A DNA stretch of 64,000 nt from Pratylenchus scribneri (Eukaryota > Nematoda > Chromadorea > Rhabditida > Pratylenchidae): assembly GCA_030063045.1 (NCBI GenBank), contig JAQSEB010000017.1:186001-250000 (forward strand). Reading direction: 5' to 3'. This document shows, piece after piece, positions 1-12,506 of this stretch. Numbering within the stretch: the first letter of the stretch is position 1; every line of letters starts with the position of its first letter. The notes beneath the pieces are model-generated. The model saw nothing but the letters and a program-made list of their open reading frames with translations. It made no database searches and was not told where the DNA came from. Position numbers and translations under genes: made by a program.

Positions 1-1691
1 AAAGTGGCAAAGAGGAATAAATTCAAAATTTTTCTGTTACATTTCAGCCAGCAACGGGATGGTCGATTAAATAATCCATTCCCTCTCAATTTTCCCTAAA
101 GTAGTGGTCACCGGCTAGTAGCGAAATTTGGGGTGGAAAAGGTGTTCCAATAACGGCGGGGATGGGTCATGACGACGACACGGATGAGATACGTGCGCGT
201 GCGCCGCGGAGGATGATGAGCTGTGGAGAGAAATGACCCATCAGCCCACTCACTCATCCCTTGGGGGGGGGGGGGGGGGCGATTTTGCTTCATCGCCTTT
301 GCTTCCTCCCAAACAAAATTCATTGACCGAATCGAGGACAACGTCGATCGCGCGGGACAGTTTTCAATGGGCTTCCTTTCTACTTCTCCTTTATTACGCA
401 TTCATTTTCTAGGGAAATTTTCAATAGGTGAAAGAAGCATCCATCCAATTATATTCATTATTCACTTTTTTTCATTTTCTAAGAATTTTTTCCAAGACAG
501 AAATTTTCAATACTAATTACCATTTCAGTACCAGATTTTTTTGGTCATAGCTCAACTAAAAAATAATCATTTCGGGAAAGCGATATCAATTCTAAAGCCC
601 TAAAAAATCCTAAATGGCTTTATTCATTTATTTTGAAACCATAAAACAACATTCAAAATAAATGGCTTTCACAACAGCAGAAATGCTAATTTAATAAACC
701 CAACTCTATTTAAATTTTTAAAGATAGATCAAAAAAGGGCAAATTATAGATGTTTGATATTTAATTTATATCGCTCTTCTGGAAATTTACTCCCTCGCTT
801 ATTTATCATTATCACTAGAGTAGTCGTAACTCCAAAATCTGTTTTGGCTTGAGAATTAAAAACCAAAATTGGAATTTTTGCTCAAAAAAATGAAAATAGA
901 AGAAACTCAAACCGAAAACTGTCATTAAAATCGAAAACCGTGTTTTAAATCGAGACAGTCTAAAAACCGAATTGGACTAATCTATTAACTACTACAAACA
1001 AAAGAAGGCCTAATAAGATAGTTGAAATATCCATTTTTCCAAGTCTTTTCTCTTCTTTTTTATCCTTCATTTGGGTTCTCACCAAAATGATTTTTGCCGA
1101 TATGAACGATTTTGCGCGCAGCCCTCCCACCTTATTTTCAACATTTCCTAGCCAAGAATCGTTCTAATCCATCCCTTTCGTTTCAATCCATTCTCTGCGC
1201 ATTCTCCCATTTCCATTCCATATATGCCTTTGCATGTGCATAGGAAGGAATCGACGGCCTTCCCCACCTCTAGTTTTGGTTTATGGGAAATCCATTGAAT
1301 TGAATATGGGGAGAAAAGAGAGGATATTTGGGAGCCGGCAGCACGGCGGATGTCCTTCAAGCACAAGAATTTTCTCCGCGCCGTACACACAGTTCTGTAC
1401 AGAGCTCACTCGGAGGCAAACGGCGCGACAAATCCAATCGGTGAAAGGAAATGAAACCCTCTTCGCCAAAAATTTTTCATACAACAGAGTTCCTCCTTCA
1501 ATGTTTTAGTTTACAATTTTGAATCAATATTATCAATTTTATTATATTTTTTTTATTTTTTTGCAATATCATAAGATTTTTAGCGCAAAATAAATTGTAT
1601 AAAATTTTTGGATTTAACATAAATCCAGATTTTTCATACTTTTACTTCGCGTTTTTCTATAATTAATTCTACCCCAATCCTATTTAAAATT
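1..1691. other. Intergenic, no supportable gene
   Basis: No reading frame here has a recognisable domain or a plausible exon chain. Open frames on both strands near 108-516 and 1148-1509 overlap each other and look like chance. A run of about 18 G lies at 266-283. The stretch 800-960 resembles the palindromic element whose ends lie near 28253 and 29825 (shared 'tagagtagtc' and 'accaaaattgg' blocks), so it is probably decayed repeat. Confidence 0.5.
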
Positions 1692-2932
1692 GGTACTTGT
1701 GTCGTTTACATCCCCTTTTTTCTTCAAAAAAATTTTCAAAATTTTTTTTCATGTGAATGATATACCAATCGACTCGTCTTGACGAGCTGGTTATGAAAAT
1801 GTTAAAATTTTGAAAATATGAGGACTTTTGGCCAAGTTATGGCCATCTGAAGATTGCAAAGTCCCCCCTATGGGTCTGAACTCGAAAAATTTTTGAAAAT
1901 TTTTTCGGCCAAATTATAGCTCATTCGACGCGTCTCGAAGAGCAGAGTGTGAATCTGTCATTGGTATCGCATCAAAAATAAAAATAAAAAAGTTATGGTC
2001 ATTTTATTCTCTGGAATGTGGGTACTTTCCCATTATCGGGGGGACCGAGTCAATATCGGGGGGACCGGGTCATTATCGGGGGGACCAGATCATTATCGGG
2101 GGGACCGGGTCAATATCGGGGGGACTGGGTCAATATCGGGGGTCCTTAAGAAGAAGGAGAAGATGATGAGAAGGATGAAGAAGGAGAAGATGATGAATAA
2201 GAAGATGATGATGATGAAGATGGTGATGATGAAGATAAAGAAGATGATTATGAAGATGATGATAAAGAAGATGGTGGTGATGAAGATGAAGAAGAAGATG
2301 ATGATGATGATGATAATGATGATGAAGATGATGATTATGAAGATGAAAAAGATGATGATGATAATTATGATGAAGATTAAAAAGATGATGATGAAGACGA
2401 TGAGTATAGAAGATGATGATGAAGAAGATTTAATCATCTTATTAATCATATTATATTATATATATATTATAGACCTTGCCCACCCACTCGGTCCCCCCGA
2501 TAATGACCCGGTCCCCCCGATAATGATCCGGTCCCCCCGATAATGACCTGGTCCCCCCGATATTGACTCGGTCCCCCCGATAATGGGAAAGTACCGTTGG
2601 AACTTCAGAGTATTTGCGCAACTGTAACTATTTTATTTTTATTTTTTTATGCGAAATCAATGACAGATTCACACGCTGCTCTTCGAGACGCGTCGAATAA
2701 GCTATAATTTGACCGAAAAAATTTTCAAAAATTTTTCGAGTTCAGAACCATAGGGGGGACCCTTCACTTTTGCAATTTTCAGATGGCCATAACTTGGCCA
2801 AAAGTCCTCATATTTTCAAAATTTTAACATTTTCATAACCAGCTCGTCGAGACGAGTCGATTGGTATATAATTTGACTGAAAAGCTGAAAAAAATTTGAA
2901 CCAAAAAAGGGGATGTAAAGCACACAAGTACC
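1692..2932. mobile_element. Palindromic (foldback) element C with 8-bp TSD
   Basis: The two halves are long imperfect inverted repeats centred near 2310. The left end begins GGTACTTGTGT and the right end is its reverse complement. The element is flanked by identical 8-bp repeats TTAAAATT at 1684-1691 and 2933-2940, the expected target-site duplication. Inside each arm are four or five copies of a short unit built on TCGGGGGGACC (2035-2145, inverted at 2488-2590). The centre is a GAT/GAA-rich simple repeat (2157-2430) that is open in several frames but is not a gene. No transposase is visible, so it is non-autonomous. An 8-bp TSD would fit hAT or Mutator-like families; I cannot choose between them. 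Confidence 0.85.
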
Positions 2933-3309
2933 TTAAAATTTTTAAAAATACTTTAAAATGGGTCATAAAATTTAAAAATACTCCCTTTTCAAAATAATTT
3001 CTTCCTCGAAAATTTACCTTAAAAATAAGCACTTTGGATACTATAAATAAAAATTGAATTATATTCTAAAAAGTTGCTTTTACATTTTTCACAAAAAAAT
3101 TAAGGCTCTTTTTCTAGGATTTTTTTTAAATTAAAATATTAAAAATGAATTATCCAAAGTTCATTCATTTAAAATTTTCCTTTCTGACAATTCATTCAAC
3201 GGAATTTAAATTAGACGACTCTAATTAATTTAATATCCTTTTTAATTTTTTATATTTAATTTACAGTAATTTAAATAATTTTAATAATTAAGAATAATTT
3301 CTCAATCAG
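2933..3309. other. AT-rich upstream region
   Basis: AT-rich sequence between the foldback element and the LRR gene. It presumably holds the promoter and trans-splice acceptor of that gene, but I see no specific motif that I can support. Confidence 0.3.
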
Positions 3310-6300
3310 ATGAAATTTTCCACAAATATTTGCATAATTTTATTATTGCATATTTTCCTTCTACTAAATATTTTCTCCACAACATCAGTGAATGGTTGTC
3401 CATTTCAAGTGCAACAATTTTGTGCATGTGTCGATCAATTGGACGGAGTTTTGTTGAATTGTTCGGCACAAACATTGCAACCGGCACAAATTAATGCAAA
3501 TGGGAATAATTCAACTATTGCTGAGCATTTGATGCAGGTAAAAAAATTTTAAAAAATTTTGCAATTTCAAATTAAATTTAAATATTTTAAAATTTTCTAA
3601 AATTCCTATTAGAATATTTAAATTTTTTCAATTTTAAATTGCAAAAAATTTTTAAATTTCAAGATCCAAAAATTTTTCTTATTCAAATTTCAAAATTTTT
3701 ATATTTTAAATTTGTTTTATATGATTTATTTATAAAATGATTTTTTTATTAAATTAAAATTAATTTTTAAATTTCGCATTTATTTTATTATCAACAATTT
3801 TTCAGGTTCTGAAAACAAATCAAGCGCATTTAGGCCTAATTAAATTGTTGGCCATTCACAACACGCCAATTGGCAAATTAGCTGAAAATTTATTTTCTGG
3901 CTTATATATTCGCCGTTTAGAATTGGTCAATTGCCAAATTCATAAAGTGCAAAAAGGTGCATTCAAAGGATTGGAAGGAGTTTTACAAGAGCTGATAATC
4001 ACTGGAAATTTGGTAATTTTAAAATATGTAATTTTAATATATCAATCTTAAAACCATTTTTATCCATTGGATTAAGCTCTAACTTATTAGAATACATTAT
4101 TTTTATATCAAAAAAAAAGATTCAAAATTATACATAATTAGCTAAAAATTTATTGTAAAAAGAGAGTAAAATGTCTAATTTAATGGCTTATTTTTAAGCT
4201 TTTTTTTATCAAATTTTTACAATTACAATTAAATCCACTAATTGATTTTCTATTTAATTCATCTTTATCAGTATTATTAACTATCAAAATTTACTTTAAT
4301 CAATTTATCAAAATTAATTTTAATATATTGGTACTTGGTAAGAATAATAAATAATTAATGTTCTAAATGTTTAAGTGTTTCAATTAAAAAAATTGATTTA
4401 TTGTACAAAATTCCATTGTGACATTAAAATAATTCCATAAATTTCACAGATTGAAGAAATGCCATCCGAAGCTTTACTACAAATGAATTCATTGACAATG
4501 TTAGATTTATCCAACAATGCCATTGGCGAATTGAAGGCAGAATATGCATTGCCCAGGCTGCCAAAAGTAAATATAGGAAATATTTAAAAAATTTTTTATT
4601 ATTTTTTTTCAGTTAAATGACATAAATTTATCGCATAATAACATCACTGGAATGCATAAAACATTTTTTGAGAATGTCAAAAACAACATTCAAACAATCA
4701 ATTTGGGCCATAATTTGATGCAAGAAGTGCCGGCCAGTGGTCTGTTTGCTTATTATAATTTATTATTTTTACATTTAATTAATTTTCTATAATAAAAAAA
4801 TTGAACCAAATTAAATCCATAATCCTTAATGAATTTATAAAAAAAATAAGGAATTTTTCAAGTTTTTGGTAACAAAAATTGCCTCCAATTAACAATAATT
4901 ATTTTTACAAATTAAATTTTCTAAATGAATTTCAAATTTTACAATATTTAATTTCTAAGTTCATTCCAGAAATGGAATTTAATTGTAATTAAATTATTAA
5001 TTTAATCAATAATTTTCTATCACTTTTAAACATATAAAAGTTCTTGAAAATAATTTCTTTAAAAAATATTTATTATTAAATACTTTCTCTTTAGCTCTTC
5101 GCGGTTTCCGAATGCTAATGGCCATGCATTTGCACAACAATCGATTCAATGCCCTCCCTCAATTGTCATTTATGAATTTGCCAGTGCTTAGCTTATTGAA
5201 TTTGGCTTCCAATCGAATTGGCTCAATTCATCGTCAAGCATTCCTGAATGCTCCACAGCTTCGATTCCTCTACCTTTCCGGGAACAGAATTAATGAAGTA
5301 AAAATATAAATGAATTTTTAGTGAAGAAAAAATATTTAAAAAATTTTTGCAGGTTCAACCATTCCAATTCAGCTCATTTGAACATTTGGAAATGTTGGAT
5401 TTGAGCAATAATTTAATTGAATCACTGACAAATGATTCATTCACTGGATTGCCCGCACTTCGTCAACTTTATTTAGGCGAAAATAAAATTAGCCAAATTC
5501 AACCGCATGCATTTTCGGCAAATTCGAGCATTGTAATATCAAATTTAAAATTATTTAAATATATTTTTTAAGGCCGTCTTAATTCTTGAACAAAATCTGA
5601 TGACCGAATTGGGCAAGGACAGTTTCCAAAATTTGCGCCAAATTCAACAAATATCACTGAAAAACAATAAAGTAAAATTATATAATAATTTTAAAAATTA
5701 TTTATTTTTCCATTTTTTCTCCCAGTTGCGTTCAATCGATGCCGGTGCCTTTCAAGGCAGTCCTGGATTGGTGATGCTCGATTTGAGTCACAATGAGCTG
5801 ATTGATTTGGCACCGGCCACATTTTTGTCCCAATTGAATTTATTGCTCGTTGATCTCAGCCATAATCGAATTATTCGAACACCATTCGGTGCTTTTGGCC
5901 GACGAGTGGCCACAGTTCTTTTGCAAGGTAATTTAAATTAAAATAATTAAAAATTAGAACTAATAATAAATATTCCATTTTAAATTAATTCAAATTATTT
6001 TTTAGCGACAGTGGACCCAGTCGAAGCCCGTTTCAATCCAAATGTGATTTATCCCCATCCAGTCCCATTCCTTAAACAGGCACCAAAAATGCATGTGGCC
6101 ACACAGTAAATAATTTAATTTAAAATTTATTTTTTAAAAATTTTTAATTTTGATATTTTATTTAAAAAAAAGACTTAATATTAAAATAATAATTTATTTA
6201 ATTTTTAATTAGTGTTGAAAGTGACGAAAATGGAAATCCAATTTTGACAGCCACTTTGCCATCTTCAATTTTAATTGCGGCAGAATCTGATCAATCAAAG

Positions 6301-7216
6301 CCATTGCCGGCAGATATGGCCGTGGAAGGAGGAAATGGTAAAAATAAATTTAATTAAAAAATTTAGTATTTTAATTTTTGTATTTTTTAGCCGAAATGAA
6401 CAATGAAATTGAGATAAATGGCCAAAATTTCCTACGAAATTCCTCATCATCAATAAATTATGGGAAATTTGAGGAATTTGCCCTGAAAAATGCTAAAGTG
6501 GAAAAAGCAATTGAACCGGAAATTGTGCATCAAAGAATGGATGAAGAAATTGGAGGGGATGAAGCAGCCATTAAAAGGGGAAATGGTAGTAAAATATTTT
6601 TAAATAAATTATTTGTAAATAAAAATAAATAATTTTTAAAAATATTCTAAATGATTTGAAAAAAATCTTAATAGGTAAATCGATGTTACCAACGGCAATT
6701 ATTGTGATTTGCATGGGCACAGTGGCCGTTGTGATGTGCGCCGTTTTTGTTGGACTTTGTGTGGCCAGGAAGTGAGGAATCAATTTTTGAAATAATTTAT
6801 ATTAATAAAAATTATAAAAAAAATGTTTAAAGACGTCAATTGCGACAAATGTCGGATGTGGGCATTAATTTGACTACGGCCGGACTGAGTGGAAGTGGGC
6901 CACATTATGGAAGCCATTATGCAAATGCCAATTCCGCTCAACATTCGCCCAATTCAAATTCATATATGACGGCGGCTGCAGCGTCCAGGGCCGCCCAAAT
7001 GAGTGCATTCTACCCGAAACATTTTCATGAACATCAACAAGGAACATTGTGGGAAATTATTTTTATCTTTTTTTAATTTATTATTGATTTTTGTAATTTT
7101 TCAGAGGAATTCGCCGAAGTGCCAGCGGAACGCTAAGCAATCGATTGCCTGCTTCACCGGATGATATTTATGGATGGTTGTACACTCCAAATGGCTACAA
7201 CGCTTTCAAAAAATAG
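3310..7216 (+). CDS. Secreted/transmembrane leucine-rich-repeat protein (eLRR)
   Basis: Fourteen exons join in phase to a 735-aa protein: 3310-3537, 3806-4012, 4450-4566, 4613-4739, 5095-5297, 5353-5532, 5573-5671, 5726-5927, 6006-6105, 6213-6337, 6391-6585, 6675-6771, 6833-7048, 7105-7216. It starts with a clear signal peptide, then a Cys-containing LRR N-cap (CPFQVQQFCACV). About a dozen LRRs follow with LxxLxLxxNxI spacing, for example MLDLSNNLIESL and FLYLSGNRIN. A single membrane helix (PTAIIVICMGTVAVVMCAVF) is encoded in exon 12 and is followed by a basic stop-transfer and a cytoplasmic tail of about 110 aa ending GYNAFKK. This is the layout of the extracellular-LRR transmembrane proteins such as C. 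elegans LET-4 and EGG-6, which organise apical extracellular matrix in epithelia. Orthology to either is not proven here, so no symbol is given. A matrix or adhesion role is inferred from family. Confidence 0.9.
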
Positions 7217-7910
7217 ATCAAAAAATAATTGATGAAAAAATGATTTTATAAACTAAATTTTTATTGCAATTTTATAAAATTTTTAAATTTTCTATTCAAA
7301 TAAAAAACATTTAAATTGTTGAAAATTGTGTAAAGTTGAGATAATAATGGTCAAGTAACTAATATCTTTAGGTAAAATTTGATTTTAAAAAGCCAATATC
7401 AACTTTTCTATAATATAATTAAAAATTTAGTAAAAAAAAAATTATAAAAAAAATTAATAAGTACTAAAATATATGTAATTGTTTTTAAAACAAATGTATT
7501 TTTATTTTACTAAATATCAATATAGATAATTTTGATTTAATTTGATCAATTAAAGTAGTTATAAATTTGTAAAAATAAGCAAAATTCCCGATAAATTCTC
7601 TGATCATTGCTAAATGATCAAATTTATTTTTAAATGTTTTTGTTTTTCACTTTCATTCCAAGCAAGGTGTTTCGATCGTTGATATTTTCGTCCTAATCTT
7701 TTAATAATTGATTATCCAGTTCGCGCGATTGACAATAAACAATGTACTTTAAACTCTTGAGAAATTTTTAAGAATAAATAAACATCAAATATCAAACTTA
7801 TTTTTTATTTTATTAAAAATAAAAAATTTTTTCCAATTTTAAATATATTTTGAAATAAAATAAATATTTTCCAATTTATCAAAAATTTCTAAATAAAAAT
7901 AATTGAAAAA
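7217..7910. other. Intergenic, AT-rich
   Basis: Contains the 3' UTR of the LRR gene (AATAAA-like motifs near 7300) and the upstream region of the CBS gene. Nothing else is recognisable. Confidence 0.4.
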
Positions 7911-10900
7911 ATGTCACAATATATTATGAAAAATTTAACTGATATCAGCCATTCTACTCCATTGGTTAAATTGGACAGAATTGTGCAAAAATATGGTCTC
8001 GACATTCCAATTTGTATGGAATTTTAATATTTTTAAATATATTTATTTGTTTATTTAATTAAAAAATAATAATATATGCCCATATAGATGGCAAATGCGA
8101 ATTTTTCCAGTCACTCAATTATGGCTCATTCTGGAGCCGATGGGCACGTAAATTGATGGCACATTATGAGGAATGCCATTCCGTTCATATTCAATGGCCA
8201 ATTGATGTCAGCTTATGCGAAACGGTAAAATTTTTTAATTTTATAAAATTTATTTTTCCAAAAAAATTATTACACAAAAAGAAAAAATTTGAATTAATTT
8301 TTTAAAAATTTATTCTAAAAAATAAATCCTTAAATTAAATTTTATTTTTTTTAATTTTATTTACCGTCAAAAAATTCATTTTTCGACCAGTGGGGCTATT
8401 GATTAAATTATTTTTAAAATTTATTTTTAATGCTTTCGGTTAAATGACGATGTAGGTGGGTCCAAATGTATTTTTGTAGCCATTTTTAGGCATTTGGTTA
8501 AATGACGATGTAGGTGGGTCCAAATGTATTTTTGTAGCCATTTTTAGGCATTTGGTTAAATGACGATGTAGGTGGGTCCAAATGTATTTTTGTAGCCATT
8601 TTTAGGCATTTGGTTAAATGACGATGTAGGTGGAGCCAAATGCATTTTTGTGGTAATTTTTATTAGTATTTTGCATTTGATTATTTGTCAGATTATCGGT
8701 GCATTTGATAAAAATAATTCGTAATTTTGTAAAATTTTCGTAATATTTTTTGCCAAATTCATTTATCTGTAAGGTAAAATTGATGCAGGCATATCCAAAT
8801 TAAATAAATTTACTTAAATTAGAAATTTACAGAATTGGCATCAATATTGGCCAATTTGTACATTCATTGCTTTGGAATGCAAAGGCCAACAAATTGACAG
8901 TTGAAATCACATTTGTTGGTCAATTTGGTTCAAAATTGATGGAATACCATAATGGAAAAAAGGAATATGGGAATAAAACAATTAAATTCATTTTAAACAT
9001 ATTAAAATCAATGGACGTGAAAATCAACACAAAATCGGAAAATGAATGGACAAATTCATTTGGTGGTTATCAGAAAAATTATTAAATAATAAATTAATTT
9101 AAATGATAATTCTCGAAATTTTAAAAATTTTATAAAATATTAAAAATTAACAAAAAAATCTAAAATTTATAATTTTTTTTAATTTTAAAAACTTTAGGAA
9201 ATCAAAAATGTTTTCAAAAAGGAATTTTGAAAATTAATTTGGAAAATGGAGTTAAGGATGGCATTTTCAAAAAAGCTTTCATTGATGCAATCGATGAAAT
9301 TTCTGCAGAAATTTGTGCACAAATTGATTCAGAAATTTTCACATTAATAATCGACAACATGGAATATAATCCACCATTTTTATTCACTGCAAATTGTCAC
9401 AAAATTTGGTCAGAATTTTGTATGAGGAAGGAAATTAAGGTAATATAGAGGAAATATTACATATTAATTAATAATTATGATCAATAATAATATAAAAAAA
9501 TAATTTTTTAATTATTAATTTTTAATAATTTAATAAAGCAAATTTACCAATTTTATTGTTTATTAAAAATAAAAAAAATAATTTTCAGATCTTGGTTGTT
9601 GATATAGAAAATAACAGGCAAAACGAATCAATGCTTCAATTTCAAAAGGTATATTGAAAATTTATAATTCATAATTCTAAAAATTTATAAAAATATTAAA
9701 AATTATTATTAATATTTGTTTATTCTAAAATTCCATTATTTTTTCTCTCTATTTTTAATTTGTAATAATATTAAAATAAATATATTTATTTTATACAGTA
9801 AAAAATGCATTAAATTGAACAAAATATAAATTTATTATATTTTTAAGGACATTTCTACTTCTACCGCAAATATTCATCACATTCATGTTTCAAATGAGGA
9901 AATTCAACAAGCTCGCCTAGCAATTGGTCATTTTGAAGGAATTCTTGCTGGAAATGGTTCTATCAGAGCGATGGCAGGAGCTATAAAATTCAACAAATTA
10001 AATGGAATAAAAATGCCATCAAAAAATGGAAAATTAATCGTGCTTTTATCCGATGGAATAATCCATGCGCCGGAAATGTTCGAAAATGGCATTTCAAATG
10101 GCCATTCCTATTCCTATGATGTTTTTTCAATTGAACAACAAAAAATTAATGGAAATGGAAATATTTCTTCAGTGGAGAAAATAAAAATTAATACGGAAAT
10201 AATTGGTAAAAAAATAATTTTAAAAAAATTTTTAAAAAAAAATTAATTTTCAAGGAAAAGAAAAACAGATGGAATGTGTTCGAAAAGCAGTGCATGAAAT
10301 TAGAAGAATTGATAGAAATTCATCTGTTTTGCCTGATATTTCTTTTACAATTGGCCAAACACCGCTGCTGCGAATTGATGATTTATTGAGTGAATTCATG
10401 CCGATCAATCAAAATGTGGAAATATGTAAATTTAATTCCTATTATTTAAATATTTTTACAAAAAAAATTTAAAGTTGCAAAATGTGAATTCGTAAATCCG
10501 GGAGGATCAGCCAAAGATCGAATTGCTTTTGCAATGTTCAAAGGGTGCAAAGCTGCTGAATTTAATGGAATTGGCTGGATTTAAATGAAAATATTGAACA
10601 TACAAATAAATTTACTATTGTGGAACCCACAGCAGGTTCGATTTAAGTTAAAATAGAAGCAATTTTATTATTTATTTTGCGATTTTTTTTGTTAAACGAA
10701 TAATTTTCAATGAAAAATGAAAATATAATAATTATTTTTATGAAATAATAATATTAATTTACCCAAGAAAAATCATCGAAAAATTAAGCCAAAGAAAATG
10801 GCTATTCAAGAATGTTCTAAGGTTTAGGCTTATTAGAAAAATTTAAAATGTAATTTGATTTGTCTTTAATTCATGACTAGAGAGCGGATTATGCAAGAAA

Positions 10901-12462
10901 AAGTGCCAAAATATGCAAATTTAGAAAAAAATTCTTAAAATATGCAAATTTTAATAAAATTTGCCCAAAAATATGCAATTTTTCGATTTTTATTGCATTT
11001 TTGAAGGACAATTTTTGCCAAAATATGCAATTGCATATAAATATATGCAATTTCATAAAAATCCGCTCTCTATTCATGACCTCGAATGCCAATTTTTTGA
11101 GACTAAAAAGGAAATTAAAAAAGGTTTTAAGGAAACACTGGAATTGGATTGGCCATGATGGCAGCCATTCATGGGCATAAAAGCATTTGCGTGATGCCTG
11201 AAAAAATGAGCATGGAAAAAGAATATTTTTTAAATGCATTGGGTGCAAAAATTATTAGAGCTGAAAATGTTACAAATTCCATGGATCCAAATTCGTACAT
11301 TTCAATTGCAAAAAAATTAGTGAAAGAATGCCCAAATTGTGTGCATTTGGACCAATGCCAAAATGAAGCGAATCCAGCGGCACATTATTTTGGAACGGTT
11401 GAAGAAATTTTGTCGGCATTGGAAGGAATGGCAATTGATATTTTGGTGATTGGAGCAGCCACCGGTGGAACATTGACAGGAATTGCCAGAAAAATTAAGG
11501 AGAAAATGCCTGAATGCAAGGTGAAATTTTATAAAAAAATAAATTAATTAAAGAAAAATTTTATTTTTAATTTGTAGAAAAAATTATTTTGGCTTTATAA
11601 GATTTAGTAGAATTTTGGGTTTTTTCGGTTGATATTTTTATATTTGCTATCAGTAAATTTTTATTGAGGAAAAAGTAATTGTATTTAAATAAAATTTTTA
11701 TTTTAAAAATTTATTTGACGTTTTAAATTTTCTAATAAAAATTTCACCATAAAATAAATGTATAATTAAAAGAAAAAAATTTTAAAAAATATTTTATTTT
11801 AGATAATTGGTGTTGATTCCAATGGACATTCGGTTTTGTCCTGCTCAGAAATGAAAACTGCTAAAAAGGAAAACAAACAAAATAAACTGGAAGGACTCGG
11901 CTACGATTTTATCCCCGCTGTTTTGGAACAATCTTTGGTGGATGAATGGATTCGAGTTGAAGACAGCGATGCATTCAAAATGGCTAAATTTCTGAATGGC
12001 AAAGGATTGCCATGTGGCGGTTCATCGGGTGCCGTTGTTTGGGCAGCACTGCAATGTTTAAAAAAGGAGAAAATGAGTGGAAAATTTGATGAGAAAAAAT
12101 TACGAATTGTGTCTATTTTACCTGATGGAATGCGAAATTATTTGTAAGTTTTGTATTTCTTCATTTCTTAGATTATAAGAATACCTTAAATATTTCCAAA
12201 AAAGGTAAAAGGTGAAAAAAATATTATTAATTCCAATTTTTTCGAATTAAAAAATTTCACTGACTGCGAATTAGATCCGATTTGCATTTTTTATTAAGAT
12301 TTTTGTTCTACAAATCATAAATAGAAAAATATCAATTAATTTTTATAATATTAAAATTTTTAATAATTAATAAATAATCATTTTAGAAGTACATTTTTGG
12401 ATGATAATTGGATGATCCAGAATGGTTTTTCCCATTTATTGGCAGAAAGAAATATCGTAAAG
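7911..12462 (+). CDS. cbs-1: Tandem-domain cystathionine beta-synthase, frameshifted
   Basis: CBS condenses serine with homocysteine to cystathionine using PLP. Exons: 7911-8013, 8088-8224, 8833-9062, 9198-9439, 9589-9648, 9848-10205, 10255-10425, 10475-10635, 11132-11520, 11803-12143, 12387-12462. The first half (to about 10205) is a degenerate CBS fold: the PLP-lysine motif is replaced (CEFFQSLNYGSFWSRW). The second half has catalytic motifs: PLP lysine in NPGGSAKDRIAF, EPTAGNTGIGLA, VMPEKMSMEKEYF, the PLP-phosphate loop ATGGTLTGIARK, GLGYDFIPAVL, CGGSSGAV and LPDGMRNYL. No regulatory CBS-pair domain follows. The same tandem, regulatory-domain-free layout is known for C. elegans CBS-1. Two breaks are seen. 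Exon 10475-10635 is one base short of keeping frame, with TAA at 10582-10584. Exons 2 and 3 are not phase-compatible as drawn, so an exon may be missing in 8225-8832. The last exon continues in phase into the aminotransferase gene. Confidence 0.85.
8430..8660. repeat. 58-bp tandem repeat, four copies, intronic
   Basis: Four direct copies spaced exactly 58 bp (the word TTAAATGACGATGTAGG recurs at 8440, 8498, 8556 and 8614). They lie in the gap between the second and third CBS exons. Confidence 0.9.
10878..11072. mobile_element. hAT-type MITE with 8-bp TSD
   Basis: A 195-bp element with perfect terminal inverted repeats TAGAGAGCGGATT and AATCCGCTCTCTA. It is flanked by exact 8-bp duplications TTCATGAC at 10870-10877 and 11073-11080. 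TAGAG-type ends with an 8-bp TSD are characteristic of hAT elements. It is too short to code and its interior repeats AATATGCAA-like words. It sits in the CBS intron 10636-11131 and so is removed by splicing. Confidence 0.92.
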
Positions 12463-12506
12463 GTTTTTCCATTGTTGAAAATAAAAATTATTAAAATTCT
12501 ATTCAG

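Noticed and set aside
2093..2543. Open frames over the GAT/GAA-rich centre of element C
   Set aside because: Simple-sequence translation on both strands inside a palindromic element flanked by a TSD; not a gene.
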